Position numbers and translations under genes: made by a program. Of a DNA stretch of 64,000 nucleotides, positions 8,284 to 17,422 are shown piece by piece (the stretch's first letter is position 1; the number at the start of each line of letters is the position of its first letter). Source of the stretch: Croceivirga sp. (GTDB lineage: Bacteria; Bacteroidota; Bacteroidia; Flavobacteriales; Flavobacteriaceae); the NCBI GenBank assembly GCA_028284935.1, contig JANQQQ010000012.1, positions 248,001-312,000 of the forward strand. Direction: 5' to 3'. The notes under the pieces were generated by a model. The model was not told where the DNA came from. It saw only the letters and a program-made list of their open reading frames with translations, and did no database searches.

Positions 8284-9404
8284 TACACTAATATAGGTTT
8301 TCCATGGGTTTGTTTTATAATGGAAGAAAGAAATATTTCAGATTTTGGGAATATTGAAAAAGTATGGTTCATAAATGTGGAATTGGTAATGAGGTGCTGT
8401 ATTCTCCGTCCATAGTAAAGTCTGGAACTAAAATGGTATTTCCATAGTTTTTGATATTCCCTTTCCATTTGCTCTCTTGAAAATTCGGCATCACTAAAAA
8501 ACCGAATAATGCTGTCAGAAGCAATTTTGGCAGCATGTATGGCCATCGCCATACCATTTCCGCAAAGGGGGTGAATTAATCCGGCCGTATCTCCGCACAT
8601 CACAATATGATTGTTCACGGTTTCTTTTTTTTGAAAGGAGATCTGGGCAATCCCCATGGGTGTTTTGAACATAGGGGTGGCTTTTTCCAAAAACCTTTTT
8701 AGAAAAGGGTTTCTTGAGACCACGTTTTTATTGAAGGCAGCAATATCTTTTTCTTTTTGAAAGCTTTTGTAGTGCGTTAAATAACAAAAATTGACTGCTC
8801 CACTTTCCGTCATGGAAAGCCCGCCATAACCTCCGTCGAAACAGTGTAATTCGACCTGGTTCTTAGGAAAACCTTCAATTTTGAAGTGTCCCTTTATTCC
8901 GAGCCAAGGTGATTTGCCCTCTATAAAAGGGCGTCCGAGATTTTTGTCCAATGCGGATCTTTTGCCAAAAGCCCCAAGAACAATAGTACTTTGATACGAA
9001 TCCCTTTTTGTTTTTACTTGAAAACTTTGATTATGAAAGGTGATGTCAATGGCCGTTTCGAACCTGAATTTCACTTCATTTTCAAGGGCAAGTTGATACA
9101 GGGCATGATCAAGGGCATACCTGCTTACGCCAAAGCCTCCTAAAGCCAGTTGGGTACGTAATGTTTTCCCTTTTTGGTTACTGATCAAAAATTTTTCGAT
9201 GGGAATTACCCCTAATGAATCAAGGTCAAGCCCTAGATGTGACAAAAACGGGCGTACTTCATTGGAGACATACTCGCCACAGACCTTATGGTGCGGATAG
9301 GCTTTTTTTTCCAAAACCAAAACGCTCAATCCTTCTTTGGATAAACAAATTGCAGCAGTTAATCCAGCCAACCCTCCTCCAACGATGACAACATCGTACT
9401 TCAT
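8283..9404 (-). CDS. FAD-dependent oxidoreductase, geranylgeranyl reductase/FixC-like
   Basis: 373 residues. The N-terminal dinucleotide-binding motif VVIVGGGLAGLTAAICLSKEG and the following KVCGEYVS are typical of the geranylgeranyl-reductase-related flavoprotein hydroxylases; the second FAD motif is MCGDTAGLIHPLCGNGMAMA near residue 280. It is the first gene of the minus-strand polyketide operon. It could hydroxylate the aromatic ring (compare SrsC of the Streptomyces phenolic lipid system) or reduce double bonds. The first choice is inference from context. Confidence 0.88.
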   Translation of the reverse strand: MKYDVVIVGGGLAGLTAAICLSKEGLSVLVLEKKAYPHHKVCGEYVSNEVRPFLSHLGLDLDSLGVIPIEKFLISNQKGKTLRTQLALGGFGVSRYALDHALYQLALENEVKFRFETAIDITFHNQSFQVKTKRDSYQSTIVLGAFGKRSALDKNLGRPFIEGKSPWLGIKGHFKIEGFPKNQVELHCFDGGYGGLSMTESGAVNFCYLTHYKSFQKEKDIAAFNKNVVSRNPFLKRFLEKATPMFKTPMGIAQISFQKKETVNNHIVMCGDTAGLIHPLCGNGMAMAIHAAKIASDSIIRFFSDAEFSREQMEREYQKLWKYHFSSRLYYGRRIQHLITNSTFMNHTFSIFPKSEIFLSSIIKQTHGKPILV

Positions 9405-9428
9405 TTATGGAAGGTACGTTGAAAACAA

Positions 9429-9452
9429 AAAATCCCGATGGTAATCGGGATT
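9429..9452 (-). terminator. intrinsic terminator after the ompA-like gene
   Basis: Perfect 10-bp stem AAATCCCGAT / ATCGGGATTT with a 4-base loop; read on the minus strand the stem runs into a T-rich stretch. It lies 24 bases after the stop of the OmpA-family gene and before the polyketide operon, so the operon probably has its own promoter in 9405-9428 or reads through. Confidence 0.8.
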
Positions 9453-9475
9453 TAAATGTCAACAATTAAGGGCTT

Positions 9476-10168
9476 TTAGCCTTTTGTGTTCTTATATGCT
9501 TCCTCCTTGAGTTCTTCACTGGCAACAATGGCCAACTCCACACGCCTATTCTTAGCTTTTCCCTCTGCGGTCTCATTCGTGGCCCTTGGTTGGGTTTCGC
9601 CATACCATTTTGTGGTAAATCTGGACGGATCAATACCTTGTGCGGTCAAATATTGCGTTACGGATTCAGCACGTTTTTGTGAAAGCCCCAAATTGTATTC
9701 CTCGGAACCCGCAGCGTCCGTATGACCTTCTACAAGAATATTTGACTTGGGGTATTCCTTAAAAATACCAGCCAATTTATTCAAGGTCTCTGCGGAAGTA
9801 CCTTTAACATCTGCTTTGTTGGTATCAAAGAATACCCCAGCATCTTGGGTAAAGGTGACGTTGATTCCTTCTCCGACCCGTTGTACTTCTGCTCCTGGAA
9901 TCTCTTCTTCTATTTGTTCTGCCTGTCGATCCATACGACTTCCAATATAGCCGCCGGCGGCTCCTCCAACAACGGCTCCAATAATGGCGCCAAGAGCAGT
10001 ATTGCCCTTGCCTACGTTGTTGCCTATTACACCTCCAATTACAGCACCTCCGGCAGCTCCTATTGCACCGCCTTTCTGCGCTCTATTTGCATTTTTAACA
10101 GTACTGCAACTTAAAAGAAGTGCAATCGTCATACAGTAAACCATTCCTTTTCTTAATCCTGCTTTCAT
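9476..10168 (-). CDS. OmpA-family lipoprotein with glycine zipper
   Basis: 230 residues from the ATG at 10168; an upstream in-frame start would overlap the previous gene. Signal with lipobox L-L-L-S-C-S near residue 20, then a glycine-zipper segment (GGAIGAAGGAVIGGVIGNNVG, read in two parts, about residues 35-80). The C-terminal OmpA domain binds peptidoglycan: FFDTNKADVKG, ILVEGHTDAAGSEEYN and KNRRVELAI are diagnostic. It resembles YiaD. Probably anchors the outer membrane to the wall. Confidence 0.9.
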   Translation of the reverse strand: MKAGLRKGMVYCMTIALLLSCSTVKNANRAQKGGAIGAAGGAVIGGVIGNNVGKGNTALGAIIGAVVGGAAGGYIGSRMDRQAEQIEEEIPGAEVQRVGEGINVTFTQDAGVFFDTNKADVKGTSAETLNKLAGIFKEYPKSNILVEGHTDAAGSEEYNLGLSQKRAESVTQYLTAQGIDPSRFTTKWYGETQPRATNETAEGKAKNRRVELAIVASEELKEEAYKNTKG

Positions 10169-10169
10169 C

Positions 10170-10652
10170 TTATTTTCTTGAAAATTCATAAACAATTGTA
10201 ACTAATTCGCCATCCACATTGGCGTTTGATTTCAAAACCATTTGTTGTTCGGAGAGGGAGGCAATGTTCAATCGGTACCCTAGCCCTCCCGAAATATCTT
10301 TATAGTTATCGTCAATAAATTTGAACTGTAACTGACTGCTATAGTTTTGTTGTGGTTCAATGACAGACCAACGGATTCGGCGTATCCCTCCAGAACAAAG
10401 AGATCCGTCCTTAATGGTGTATCTTCCCGTACTGTTATTGTCCCGGAAAAACCATTCACTGCCTTCAAAACAAATGTCCTTGGCATCATTAAAAAGGACG
10501 GCTTGGAAATTACCGGTATTGTTTTCATATCGGATGTTATCCAAGGACCAAGTGCCACTGAAAAGATTACGCTGTGAGCGCACCGATTTTGTCGTTGTGC
10601 AGGATCCCAGTAATAGGATGCCCACCATAGGTAGTACTAACTTCTTTATCAT
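10170..10652 (-). CDS. lipocalin-like outer-surface or periplasmic lipoprotein
   Basis: 160 residues. Lipoprotein signal MIKKLVLPMVGILLLGSC with Cys18. Mature part starts with FSGTWSLDNIRYEN, a lipocalin-like G-x-W motif, and is predicted beta-rich (WFFRDNNSTGRYTI, QLQFKFIDDNYK, LVTIVYEFSRK). Common in flavobacteria upstream of an OmpA-family gene, as here, with the next start one base after its stop. Ligand unknown. Confidence 0.78.
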   Translation of the reverse strand: MIKKLVLPMVGILLLGSCTTTKSVRSQRNLFSGTWSLDNIRYENNTGNFQAVLFNDAKDICFEGSEWFFRDNNSTGRYTIKDGSLCSGGIRRIRWSVIEPQQNYSSQLQFKFIDDNYKDISGGLGYRLNIASLSEQQMVLKSNANVDGELVTIVYEFSRK

Positions 10653-10731
10653 ATTGTGAGTGTTATATGCATAAAATACGGACGGAAAGGGAAATTGGTT
10701 TACGCATAAATCCCTTTTTAGTGAAAAAACT

Positions 10732-12690
10732 TCAATAGGTCATAAGTTCCAAGAGACTAGCCTCAAATCGTTCCTTGGGCAAAAACCCATTTTCAAGATT
10801 TTTCGCAAAGGGCACCGGAGTGTCAAGGCTACCCACCCGTTTTATTGGAGCGTCAAGGTGCTCAAAACAGTTTTCCGTGATCAAAGCTGAAATATCACTT
10901 GCTATTCCTCCAAACAGGGTGTCCTCCTGTAAGACAATCACTTTTCCTGTTTTCCGAACCGATTGGTATATTGCTTCGATATCCAAAGGCATTAAGGTCC
11001 GTAAGTCAATAAGATCCGCAGATACACTGGGGTGCTTTTCCAAAATGTCCATGGCCCAATGCACCCCGGCTCCATAGGAAACAACGGTAATGTCATTGCC
11101 TTCCATTATGGTCGCTGCTTCTCCTAAAGGCAACGTGTAATAGTCCGTAGGAACGTCACCATAGACACTTCTATACAATCCCTTGTGTTCAAAAAATAGA
11201 ACGGGATTGGGGTCGTTGATGCTTTGGGCCAAAAGACCCTTTGCGTCTTTGGGAAAAGCGGGATAAACCACTTTTAGCCCAGGGGTCTTGGTAAACCATG
11301 CCTCATTGGTCTGCGAATGGAAAGGTCCAGCTCCCACGCCACCACCGCAGGGCATCCGTACGACAACATCTGCTTGTTGTCCCCAACGATAGTGGACCTT
11401 GGCGAGATAGTTTACAATGGGATTGAACCCAGAGCTCACAAAATCTGCAAATTGCATTTCTACTACCGATTTCATGGTATTGATGGATAGTCCCATTGCA
11501 GCAGAAACAATGGCCGATTCACAAATTGGGGTATTTCTTACCCTATTTCTGCCGAATTCCTTCATGAAACCTTCGGTAATTTTGAAAACACCGCCATATT
11601 CCGCAATGTCCTGTCCCATAATGACCAGTTCTTGATGTCTTTCCATGGATTGTCTTAGCCCCTGAGAGATTGCATCGACGAACCGAATATTCTCTGTGTC
11701 TTTACTTCTTATATCAAATGGCTTATCTTCAGTAGTATAAAATACATGATCTAATTCTTTACTTTTATCAAAGTAAACAGGTTCCTCAGCATATGCCTTT
11801 TCCAGTCCAATATTGATTTCATCCGTAATCTCCGTTTTCAGCTTTTCAATTTTCTCCGCACTCAATACGCCTTCCTTTAAAAGAAAGGCCTCATAGTTAG
11901 AAATAGGATCTTTTTTTGCCCACTCCTTCATTAGTTTTTCGGGAACGTACTTGGTACCACTCGCTTCCTCATGCCCTCTCATTCTAAAGGTCTTGAACTC
12001 CAAGAGCACGGGTCGTGGTCGTTTTCTTAAGGCTTTGCAGAGCTCACTTACTTTGTTGTAGACTTCGAGGATATTATTACCATCGATAATCCGACCTTCA
12101 ATACCGTAGCCTTTGGCACGATCTACCAAATTTTCGCAGTTGTACTGTTCCTTGATTGGAGTGGACAATCCATACCCGTTGTTTTCAATACAGAACAATA
12201 CGGGCAGGTTCCAAACCGATGCTACATTTAAGGCTTCATGAAAATCCCCTTCGCTAGTCGCCCCTTCACCAGTGAATACGGCAGTTACTTTTTTCTTTTT
12301 ACGGATGACATCTGCCAAGGCAATGCCATCGGCAACGCCTAATTGGGGACCTAAATGGGAAATCATTCCGACAATTTTATGCTCTTGGCTGCCAAAATGA
12401 AAGCTTCTGTCCCTTCCATTAGTAAAACCGCCGGCCTTTCCCTGCCATTGGGAAAACAAACGGAACAAAGGAACATCCCTAGTGGTAAAAACCCCAAGGT
12501 TTCTATGCATGGGAAGGATATATTCCGAATCTTTTAATGCCGAAGTGACTCCAACTGATATCGCCTCTTGTCCAATGCCACTAAACCATTTTGAAATCTT
12601 TCCCTGCCGAAGGAGAATAAGCATTTTTTCCTCTATCATTCGCGGTTTTAGCATCCGCGTGTAAAGCTGTTGGAGTATTTCTGAATCCAT
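10732..12690 (-). CDS. fused E1 alpha-beta subunit of a 2-oxoacid dehydrogenase (branched-chain type)
   Basis: 652 residues from the ATG at 12690, preceded by a purine-rich AGGGGGG; longer in-frame starts would run into the divergent gene at 12791. Residues 1-330 are E1 alpha: thiamine diphosphate motif GEGATSEGDFHEALN to IENNGYG (141-174) and the phospho-loop-like MRGHEEASGTKY. Residues ~335-652 are E1 beta: MGQDIAEYGGVFKIT, CGGGVGAGPFHSQ, and a transketolase C domain. The fused form is usual in Bacteroidota. It decarboxylates branched-chain or related 2-oxo acids with E2 and E3 encoded elsewhere. Confidence 0.9.
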   Translation of the reverse strand: MDSEILQQLYTRMLKPRMIEEKMLILLRQGKISKWFSGIGQEAISVGVTSALKDSEYILPMHRNLGVFTTRDVPLFRLFSQWQGKAGGFTNGRDRSFHFGSQEHKIVGMISHLGPQLGVADGIALADVIRKKKKVTAVFTGEGATSEGDFHEALNVASVWNLPVLFCIENNGYGLSTPIKEQYNCENLVDRAKGYGIEGRIIDGNNILEVYNKVSELCKALRKRPRPVLLEFKTFRMRGHEEASGTKYVPEKLMKEWAKKDPISNYEAFLLKEGVLSAEKIEKLKTEITDEINIGLEKAYAEEPVYFDKSKELDHVFYTTEDKPFDIRSKDTENIRFVDAISQGLRQSMERHQELVIMGQDIAEYGGVFKITEGFMKEFGRNRVRNTPICESAIVSAAMGLSINTMKSVVEMQFADFVSSGFNPIVNYLAKVHYRWGQQADVVVRMPCGGGVGAGPFHSQTNEAWFTKTPGLKVVYPAFPKDAKGLLAQSINDPNPVLFFEHKGLYRSVYGDVPTDYYTLPLGEAATIMEGNDITVVSYGAGVHWAMDILEKHPSVSADLIDLRTLMPLDIEAIYQSVRKTGKVIVLQEDTLFGGIASDISALITENCFEHLDAPIKRVGSLDTPVPFAKNLENGFLPKERFEASLLELMTY

Positions 12691-12790
12691 ACCCCCCCTG
12701 TGGTAACGCATATAACAATACTTGGAGTAGTCAAAAGTACTAAAAAGCACAAGATTCATTACATTTGATAAACGCCATAAACCTAAGGCC

Positions 12791-13741
12791 ATGAATACTA
12801 TTCCAAGTGTAAATTTGAAGGAGTTTTTATCCAATGACCCGAAAGAAAAAGGGAAGTTCGTCAAAGAAATTGGGGGCGCTTTTGAGGATATTGGATTTGT
12901 GGCCTTACGCGGTCATTTTTTGTCTGACGAACTGGTTGAAAAATTGTACGATCAAATTAAGAAGTTCTTTGCCCTTCCTCAAGAAATAAAGGATTCCTAT
13001 GAAATTGACGGCATTGGAGGACAGCGAGGGTACACCTCTTTCGGAAAGGAGCATGCCAAAGGAAGAAAAGAAGGAGATTTGAAGGAATTCTGGCATTTTG
13101 GGCAGTACGTCAAAGACAATCCAAAACTTGAAGCGGAATATCCCCAAAATGTTATGGTAAAAGAGCTTCCAGTATTTAATACGGTAGGCGAGGAAACCTA
13201 TAAAATGTTGGAAAAGACCGCTCAGTATGTTTTACGTGCTTTGGCCTTGCACCTGGATTTGGAAGAAACGTATTTTGACGAATTCATCAAAAACGGTAAC
13301 TCCATTTTACGTCCCATCCATTATCCTCCAATCACTGAGGAGCCTAAAAATGCGGTACGGGCTGCTGCCCATGGCGATATTAACTTAATCACTTTACTTA
13401 TGGGCGCCCATGGCAAGGGACTGCAAGTGCAGAACCACGAAGGAGATTGGATCGACGCCATTGCGCAATCCGATGAATTGATGATCAATGTTGGGGATAT
13501 GTTATCCCGATTGACCAACAACAAACTAAAATCAACAATTCATCAAGTGGTTAACCCACCAAGGGAGTTATGGGGTACTTCCAGATATTCCATTCCCTTC
13601 TTTATGCACCCCATCAGCGAAATGCCTTTACACTGTCTTACGAATTGCGTTAAGGATGATAATCCCAAACAATTTGAGGATATTACAGCGGGAGAATACC
13701 TGAATGAACGGTTGGTCGAACTAGGACTCGTAAAAAAATAG
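12791..13741 (+). CDS. 2-oxoglutarate/Fe(II)-dependent oxygenase, isopenicillin N synthase-like
   Basis: 316 residues. N-terminal DIOX_N region (IPSVNLKEFLS to FVALRGHFLS), then the double-stranded beta-helix domain with the iron ligands His194-Gly-Asp196 and His251 (STIHQVVNPP), and Arg265-x-Ser267 (TSRYSIPFF) for binding the 2-oxoglutarate carboxylate. All key residues are present. Substrate unknown; such genes are common as singletons in flavobacteria. It is followed after 2 bases by the SUI1 gene. Confidence 0.88.
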   Translation: MNTIPSVNLKEFLSNDPKEKGKFVKEIGGAFEDIGFVALRGHFLSDELVEKLYDQIKKFFALPQEIKDSYEIDGIGGQRGYTSFGKEHAKGRKEGDLKEFWHFGQYVKDNPKLEAEYPQNVMVKELPVFNTVGEETYKMLEKTAQYVLRALALHLDLEETYFDEFIKNGNSILRPIHYPPITEEPKNAVRAAAHGDINLITLLMGAHGKGLQVQNHEGDWIDAIAQSDELMINVGDMLSRLTNNKLKSTIHQVVNPPRELWGTSRYSIPFFMHPISEMPLHCLTNCVKDDNPKQFEDITAGEYLNERLVELGLVKK

Positions 13742-13743
13742 CA

Positions 13744-14073
13744 ATGGATTTACAGGACCAACTAAAAAACTTATTCCCCAATCATGTTCCTGAGGAAAAT
13801 ACCCCTGAAACGGATAGTAGTCCCAAATTTTGGCTTCAAGACACCCCCATCCTCTGCAAATATGAAAAACGCAAGGGAAAACCGGTTACCCTTTTAGAAG
13901 GCTATAATGGCGCCCCTTCTGATTTCAAAAAATTGACCAAAGCCCTACAATCACTTCTGGGTGTAGGGGGCAGTTTTAAGGACGAAACCATACTTATACA
14001 AGGGGATTTTAGGGAGAAAATCATGGAATTTCTTAAACAGCATGGGTTTTCAGTAAAAAGGGTTGGGGGATAA
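13744..14073 (+). CDS. SUI1/eIF1 family translation factor (YciH-like)
   Basis: 109 residues. The C-terminal half carries the SUI1 pattern: KRKGKPVTLLEGYNG, KKLTKALQSLLGVGGSFKD and ILIQGDFREKIMEFLKQHGF. The family contacts the ribosome P-site region and affects start-site or hibernation behaviour; bacterial function is poorly fixed. Co-transcribed with the oxygenase gene. Confidence 0.88.
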   Translation: MDLQDQLKNLFPNHVPEENTPETDSSPKFWLQDTPILCKYEKRKGKPVTLLEGYNGAPSDFKKLTKALQSLLGVGGSFKDETILIQGDFREKIMEFLKQHGFSVKRVGG

Positions 14074-14219
14074 CTCCATGAAGGTTGAAAAAACTACAAG
14101 TTTATTCGACCAACTGTTAAAATTATCGTTTAATCGTTTAGGTTTTGTTGATATAATTTTTGTTTTTTTTAAGTAAATCTTACTTTTAGCAAGTCTAACC
14201 AACGAAATAACACTCCAAA

Positions 14220-15152
14220 ATGAAGTCACTGTTGCATATTACCAACGGAGATAGCTTCACAGAAAGACTACAAAATCTCCCCCTAAAAGGCGATATCATT
14301 ACTTGGAGAGAGATGTTATGCGAAGGGAAAACACTGAGCAATGTGGGCAGTGAATCCTTTTGGAAAACCAGATTTGAATTTCTAAATAAAAACTACAAAA
14401 TCAGTAAATCCTGGTTTGTAGAAAAGACCCTTAAGGAATATCGCTCTCTCTGTAATCATAAGCAACAGGATCAAATTGTGCTTTGGTTTGAGTACGACCT
14501 TTTTTGTCAAATTAATATGCTGGCCGTACTCAGTTGGTTGAAGACTTACAGGAGGCATGCAGAAATTTCATTGGTTTGCAGCGGTAATGAAGACGATACC
14601 AATCGACTATACACCCTCAATGAACTTTCTGATGAAAAGGTGTTGGCACTTTACGAAAACAGGAGCATCCTTTCCCAAGATGATATCGAGTATGCCGATT
14701 ATGTATGGCAACTATACTGCAGTGATAATCCTATGCGCCTCGAAAATCTTATGGATTTCGATAATTTCCAATTTGATTACCTATCGGATGCCATTAAGGC
14801 ACATCTGCAAAGATTTCCAAGTATCAAGAATGGTTTGAATGCAGTAGAGAACAATATTTTACAAGTTGCTGTTGAGCAAAAACCAAAATCAAAAAGGGCA
14901 TTTACAGGTCAAGTTCTAAGGAACCAAGGGTATTATGGTTTTGGGGATTCACAATATGACCGTATCATTACCAACTTACGCCCTTTATTTTCCTCCTTAA
15001 ATCCTGTGCGCCTATCGAAAAAAGGAAAGGCCGTGTTTGAAAAAAGGGAAAACTACTATTCCGCATTGAGAAATGAAGACCAGTACTTAGGAGGCGCTTT
15101 AAAATATGGTTTTCTCTTTAACACGGATAACCAGCGCATCTTAAAACTCTAA
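14220..15152 (+). CDS. DUF1835-family protein
   Basis: 310 residues, no signal or membrane segment. The N terminus LLHITNGDSFTERL with GDIITWREMLCEGKTL is the DUF1835 signature; a C-terminal winged-helix-like region (GFGDSQYDRIITNL, LSKKGKAVFEK) resembles the DUF3658 part that often follows. Molecular role unknown. It precedes the nucleoside phosphorylase by 6 bases, suggesting one transcript. Confidence 0.82.
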   Translation: MKSLLHITNGDSFTERLQNLPLKGDIITWREMLCEGKTLSNVGSESFWKTRFEFLNKNYKISKSWFVEKTLKEYRSLCNHKQQDQIVLWFEYDLFCQINMLAVLSWLKTYRRHAEISLVCSGNEDDTNRLYTLNELSDEKVLALYENRSILSQDDIEYADYVWQLYCSDNPMRLENLMDFDNFQFDYLSDAIKAHLQRFPSIKNGLNAVENNILQVAVEQKPKSKRAFTGQVLRNQGYYGFGDSQYDRIITNLRPLFSSLNPVRLSKKGKAVFEKRENYYSALRNEDQYLGGALKYGFLFNTDNQRILKL

Positions 15153-15158
15153 GTCCTT

Positions 15159-16028
15159 ATGCCCATCGGGGAATCTGAGCTGATTTTAAATGCCGATGGC
15201 AGCATTTATCACTTAAACTTACTTCCAGATGATATCGCCCCCACGGTTATTGTAGTGGGTGACCCCAATCGGGTCGGACAAGTTTCCAAATATTTTGATT
15301 CCATTGATGTAATCAAGCAGAAACGGGAGTTCCTTACCCATACAGGCCATTTAAATGGAAAACGACTGACCGTACTTTCCACAGGGATTGGAACAGGAAA
15401 CATAGACATCGTACTCAATGAACTGGATGCACTTGTCAATATTGACTTTGCGACTCGGGAGGTGAAGGAGCATTTTACAGCGTTGAAAATTGTACGTATT
15501 GGCACTTCCGGGGCCATACAGCCCCATATATCCGTGGACTCTTTTATTTTGTCCGATTATGCCATTGGTTTGGATGGCATTCTCCACTTTTATGAAAAGG
15601 ATAAGGTCGAAATTCCAGAAATGACCAAAACACTCATCGATCATTTGGATTGGAAGGAGTATGGAATTACTCCTTACACTTCAAAAAGTGATACAAGTCT
15701 TAAAAAACAGCTGGAATCAAATCGTATACGATTGGGGATTACGGCCACCAATGGTGGATTTTATGGTCCACAGGGACGTGAACTTCGTTTATCACCTAAA
15801 CTGGTGGATTTTCATTCAAGGCTCATGTCATATAGCTTTGAAGGTAAAACGATAACCAACCTTGAAATGGAGACCGCCACTATATATGGGCTTTCAAAAC
15901 TACTTGGGCATAAGGCGGTATCCTTGAATGCCATTTTGGCCAATCGTCCCTTAGGAACCTTCTCCAGGAACCCCCTTGTAACCATTGATGCCTTGATTCA
16001 GTTGACGCTGGATTTGCTGACCCAATAA
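15159..16028 (+). CDS. nucleoside phosphorylase (PNP/UDP family)
   Basis: 289 residues. VIVVGDPNRVGQVSKYF, TVLSTGIGTGNIDIVLNEL, VRIGTSGAIQP and TNLEMETATIYGLS are the phosphate-binding and nucleoside-binding segments of the uridine/purine phosphorylase superfamily. It splits a nucleoside with phosphate for salvage. Specificity (uridine versus purine) cannot be judged by eye; the sequence looks closer to the uridine phosphorylase-like branch found in Bacteroidota. Confidence 0.88.
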   Translation: MPIGESELILNADGSIYHLNLLPDDIAPTVIVVGDPNRVGQVSKYFDSIDVIKQKREFLTHTGHLNGKRLTVLSTGIGTGNIDIVLNELDALVNIDFATREVKEHFTALKIVRIGTSGAIQPHISVDSFILSDYAIGLDGILHFYEKDKVEIPEMTKTLIDHLDWKEYGITPYTSKSDTSLKKQLESNRIRLGITATNGGFYGPQGRELRLSPKLVDFHSRLMSYSFEGKTITNLEMETATIYGLSKLLGHKAVSLNAILANRPLGTFSRNPLVTIDALIQLTLDLLTQ

Positions 16029-16088
16029 TTTTGATGACTTTTACCGGTGAAATTCTATTTTTGAAAATTACCGTTTAAGGATTTTTCT

Positions 16089-16943
16089 ATGATTGGCATC
16101 AATATTTGTGGTGTTCCTGAGCATTTTAACCTTCCGTGGCACTTTGCCATGGAAGAAGGGGCGTTTGAGGAAAGGGGCATTGACCTTATATGGACGGATG
16201 TTCCCGAAGGCACAGGAAGAATGGCCCAATTGCTGAGAACCGGCGAAGTGGATTTGGCCATTATCTTAACCGAAGGTATTGTCAAAAGCATCTCCGATGG
16301 TAATCCGAGCAGGATTGTACAAACCTATGTGGAATCACCTTTATTGTGGGGTATTCATGTGGATGGGAAAAGTTCCATTTCGAGCGTGGACGGGTTGCAA
16401 GGCAAAAAAGCTGCAATTAGTCGATTTGGGAGCGGAAGCCACTTAATGGCATTCGTAAATGCTCAATATAGGGGATGGAATACCAAAGCGCTTCAATTTG
16501 AAGTAGTGCATAACCTGGAAGGAGCAGTACTTGCTTTACAATCCAGAAAAGCTGATTATTTCATGTGGGAGCACTTTACCACAAAGCCCTTGGTAGATAG
16601 TGGCACATTCAAATTTTTAGGAGACTGCCCAACACCTTGGCCCTGTTTTGTCATTGCAGGAAACCTAGGGTTCTTGGAAACCAATTCCAACTTGGTCAAA
16701 CACATCTTGCAAGTCATCAATACCTATACTTCAGAATTTAAAAGGATTCCAAGTATCGATAGGACCTTTGCCAATAGGTATGGCCAACGGTTGGCGGATA
16801 TTCAGGAATGGCTCTCATTAACCTTTTGGTCCCAAGAGCAATTATCGGATAAAATAGTGAACACGGTCCTTGAAAAGATGGAATCCTTACGCCTTCTAGG
16901 CCCTAAGAAGGATAAATCGGCCTTTTTATGGCAACACTCCTAA
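16089..16943 (+). CDS. orphan periplasmic-binding-fold protein (SsuA/THI5-like), no signal peptide
   Basis: 284 residues beginning directly with the domain (INICGVPEHFNLPWHFAMEEG, a typical NMT1/SsuA start with the substrate loop), then LLRTGEVDLAIILTEGIVKS and KKAAISRFGSGSHLMA. There is no signal peptide, lipobox or nearby ABC permease/ATPase, so it may act in the cytoplasm, as THI5, MqnA and MqnD do. Ligand unknown. It overlaps the convergent receiver gene by 4 bases. Confidence 0.78.
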   Translation: MIGINICGVPEHFNLPWHFAMEEGAFEERGIDLIWTDVPEGTGRMAQLLRTGEVDLAIILTEGIVKSISDGNPSRIVQTYVESPLLWGIHVDGKSSISSVDGLQGKKAAISRFGSGSHLMAFVNAQYRGWNTKALQFEVVHNLEGAVLALQSRKADYFMWEHFTTKPLVDSGTFKFLGDCPTPWPCFVIAGNLGFLETNSNLVKHILQVINTYTSEFKRIPSIDRTFANRYGQRLADIQEWLSLTFWSQEQLSDKIVNTVLEKMESLRLLGPKKDKSAFLWQHS

Positions 16944-17341
16944 AAATGTTTGTTGATTAAAGCCCTAAACTTAAGATCGGATAGCGGTTTTTGTTCGGTG
17001 TCTGAAACATTGGGGTCATCCAAGGCCTTTTTTACAGCATGCTCAATATCCAAGGAAGTGAGCATTACAATCGTAACTTTCTGCCTAAAATCGGCATCAA
17101 ACTTTTTGTTGAAATCGGTCAAAAATTCCCATCCGTCCATGACGGGCATATTGGTATCCAAAATAAGTAGGCACGGCAAGATATCGTCCTTCCTATTCAA
17201 CACTAAAAAATCCAAAGCCTCCTTTCCATTAAGGGCCACATTGACTTCGACTGACGAATCCACCTGTTTAATGAAAAATTTATTCAAAAAATTTGTGGTA
17301 TCATCATCATCTACCAACAAAACGGATTTTAATTTCCCCAC
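16940..17341 (-). CDS. stand-alone response regulator receiver protein
   Basis: 133 residues, a single receiver domain. Acidic pocket VLLVDDDDTTNF at the N terminus and phosphoacceptor Asp in LLILDTNMPVMDGWEF; switch Thr/Ser in TIVMLTSLD. The usual Lys lies in the KPLSD-like C-terminal part. No output domain and no kinase next door, so it is likely partnered with a kinase elsewhere. Confidence 0.88.
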   Translation of the reverse strand: MGKLKSVLLVDDDDTTNFLNKFFIKQVDSSVEVNVALNGKEALDFLVLNRKDDILPCLLILDTNMPVMDGWEFLTDFNKKFDADFRQKVTIVMLTSLDIEHAVKKALDDPNVSDTEQKPLSDLKFRALINKHF

Positions 17342-17422
17342 CCTTTCCTAATTCCGTATCGGTTCAATACCACAAACGTAGTCTTTTTCTTCTTATTTTA
17401 ACATGAAATGTATACTAGTAAT

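Noticed and set aside
12691..12864. 58-residue N-terminal extension of the E1 fusion
   Set aside because: It overlaps the start of the divergent oxygenase gene, and the good purine-rich site and family start are at 12690.
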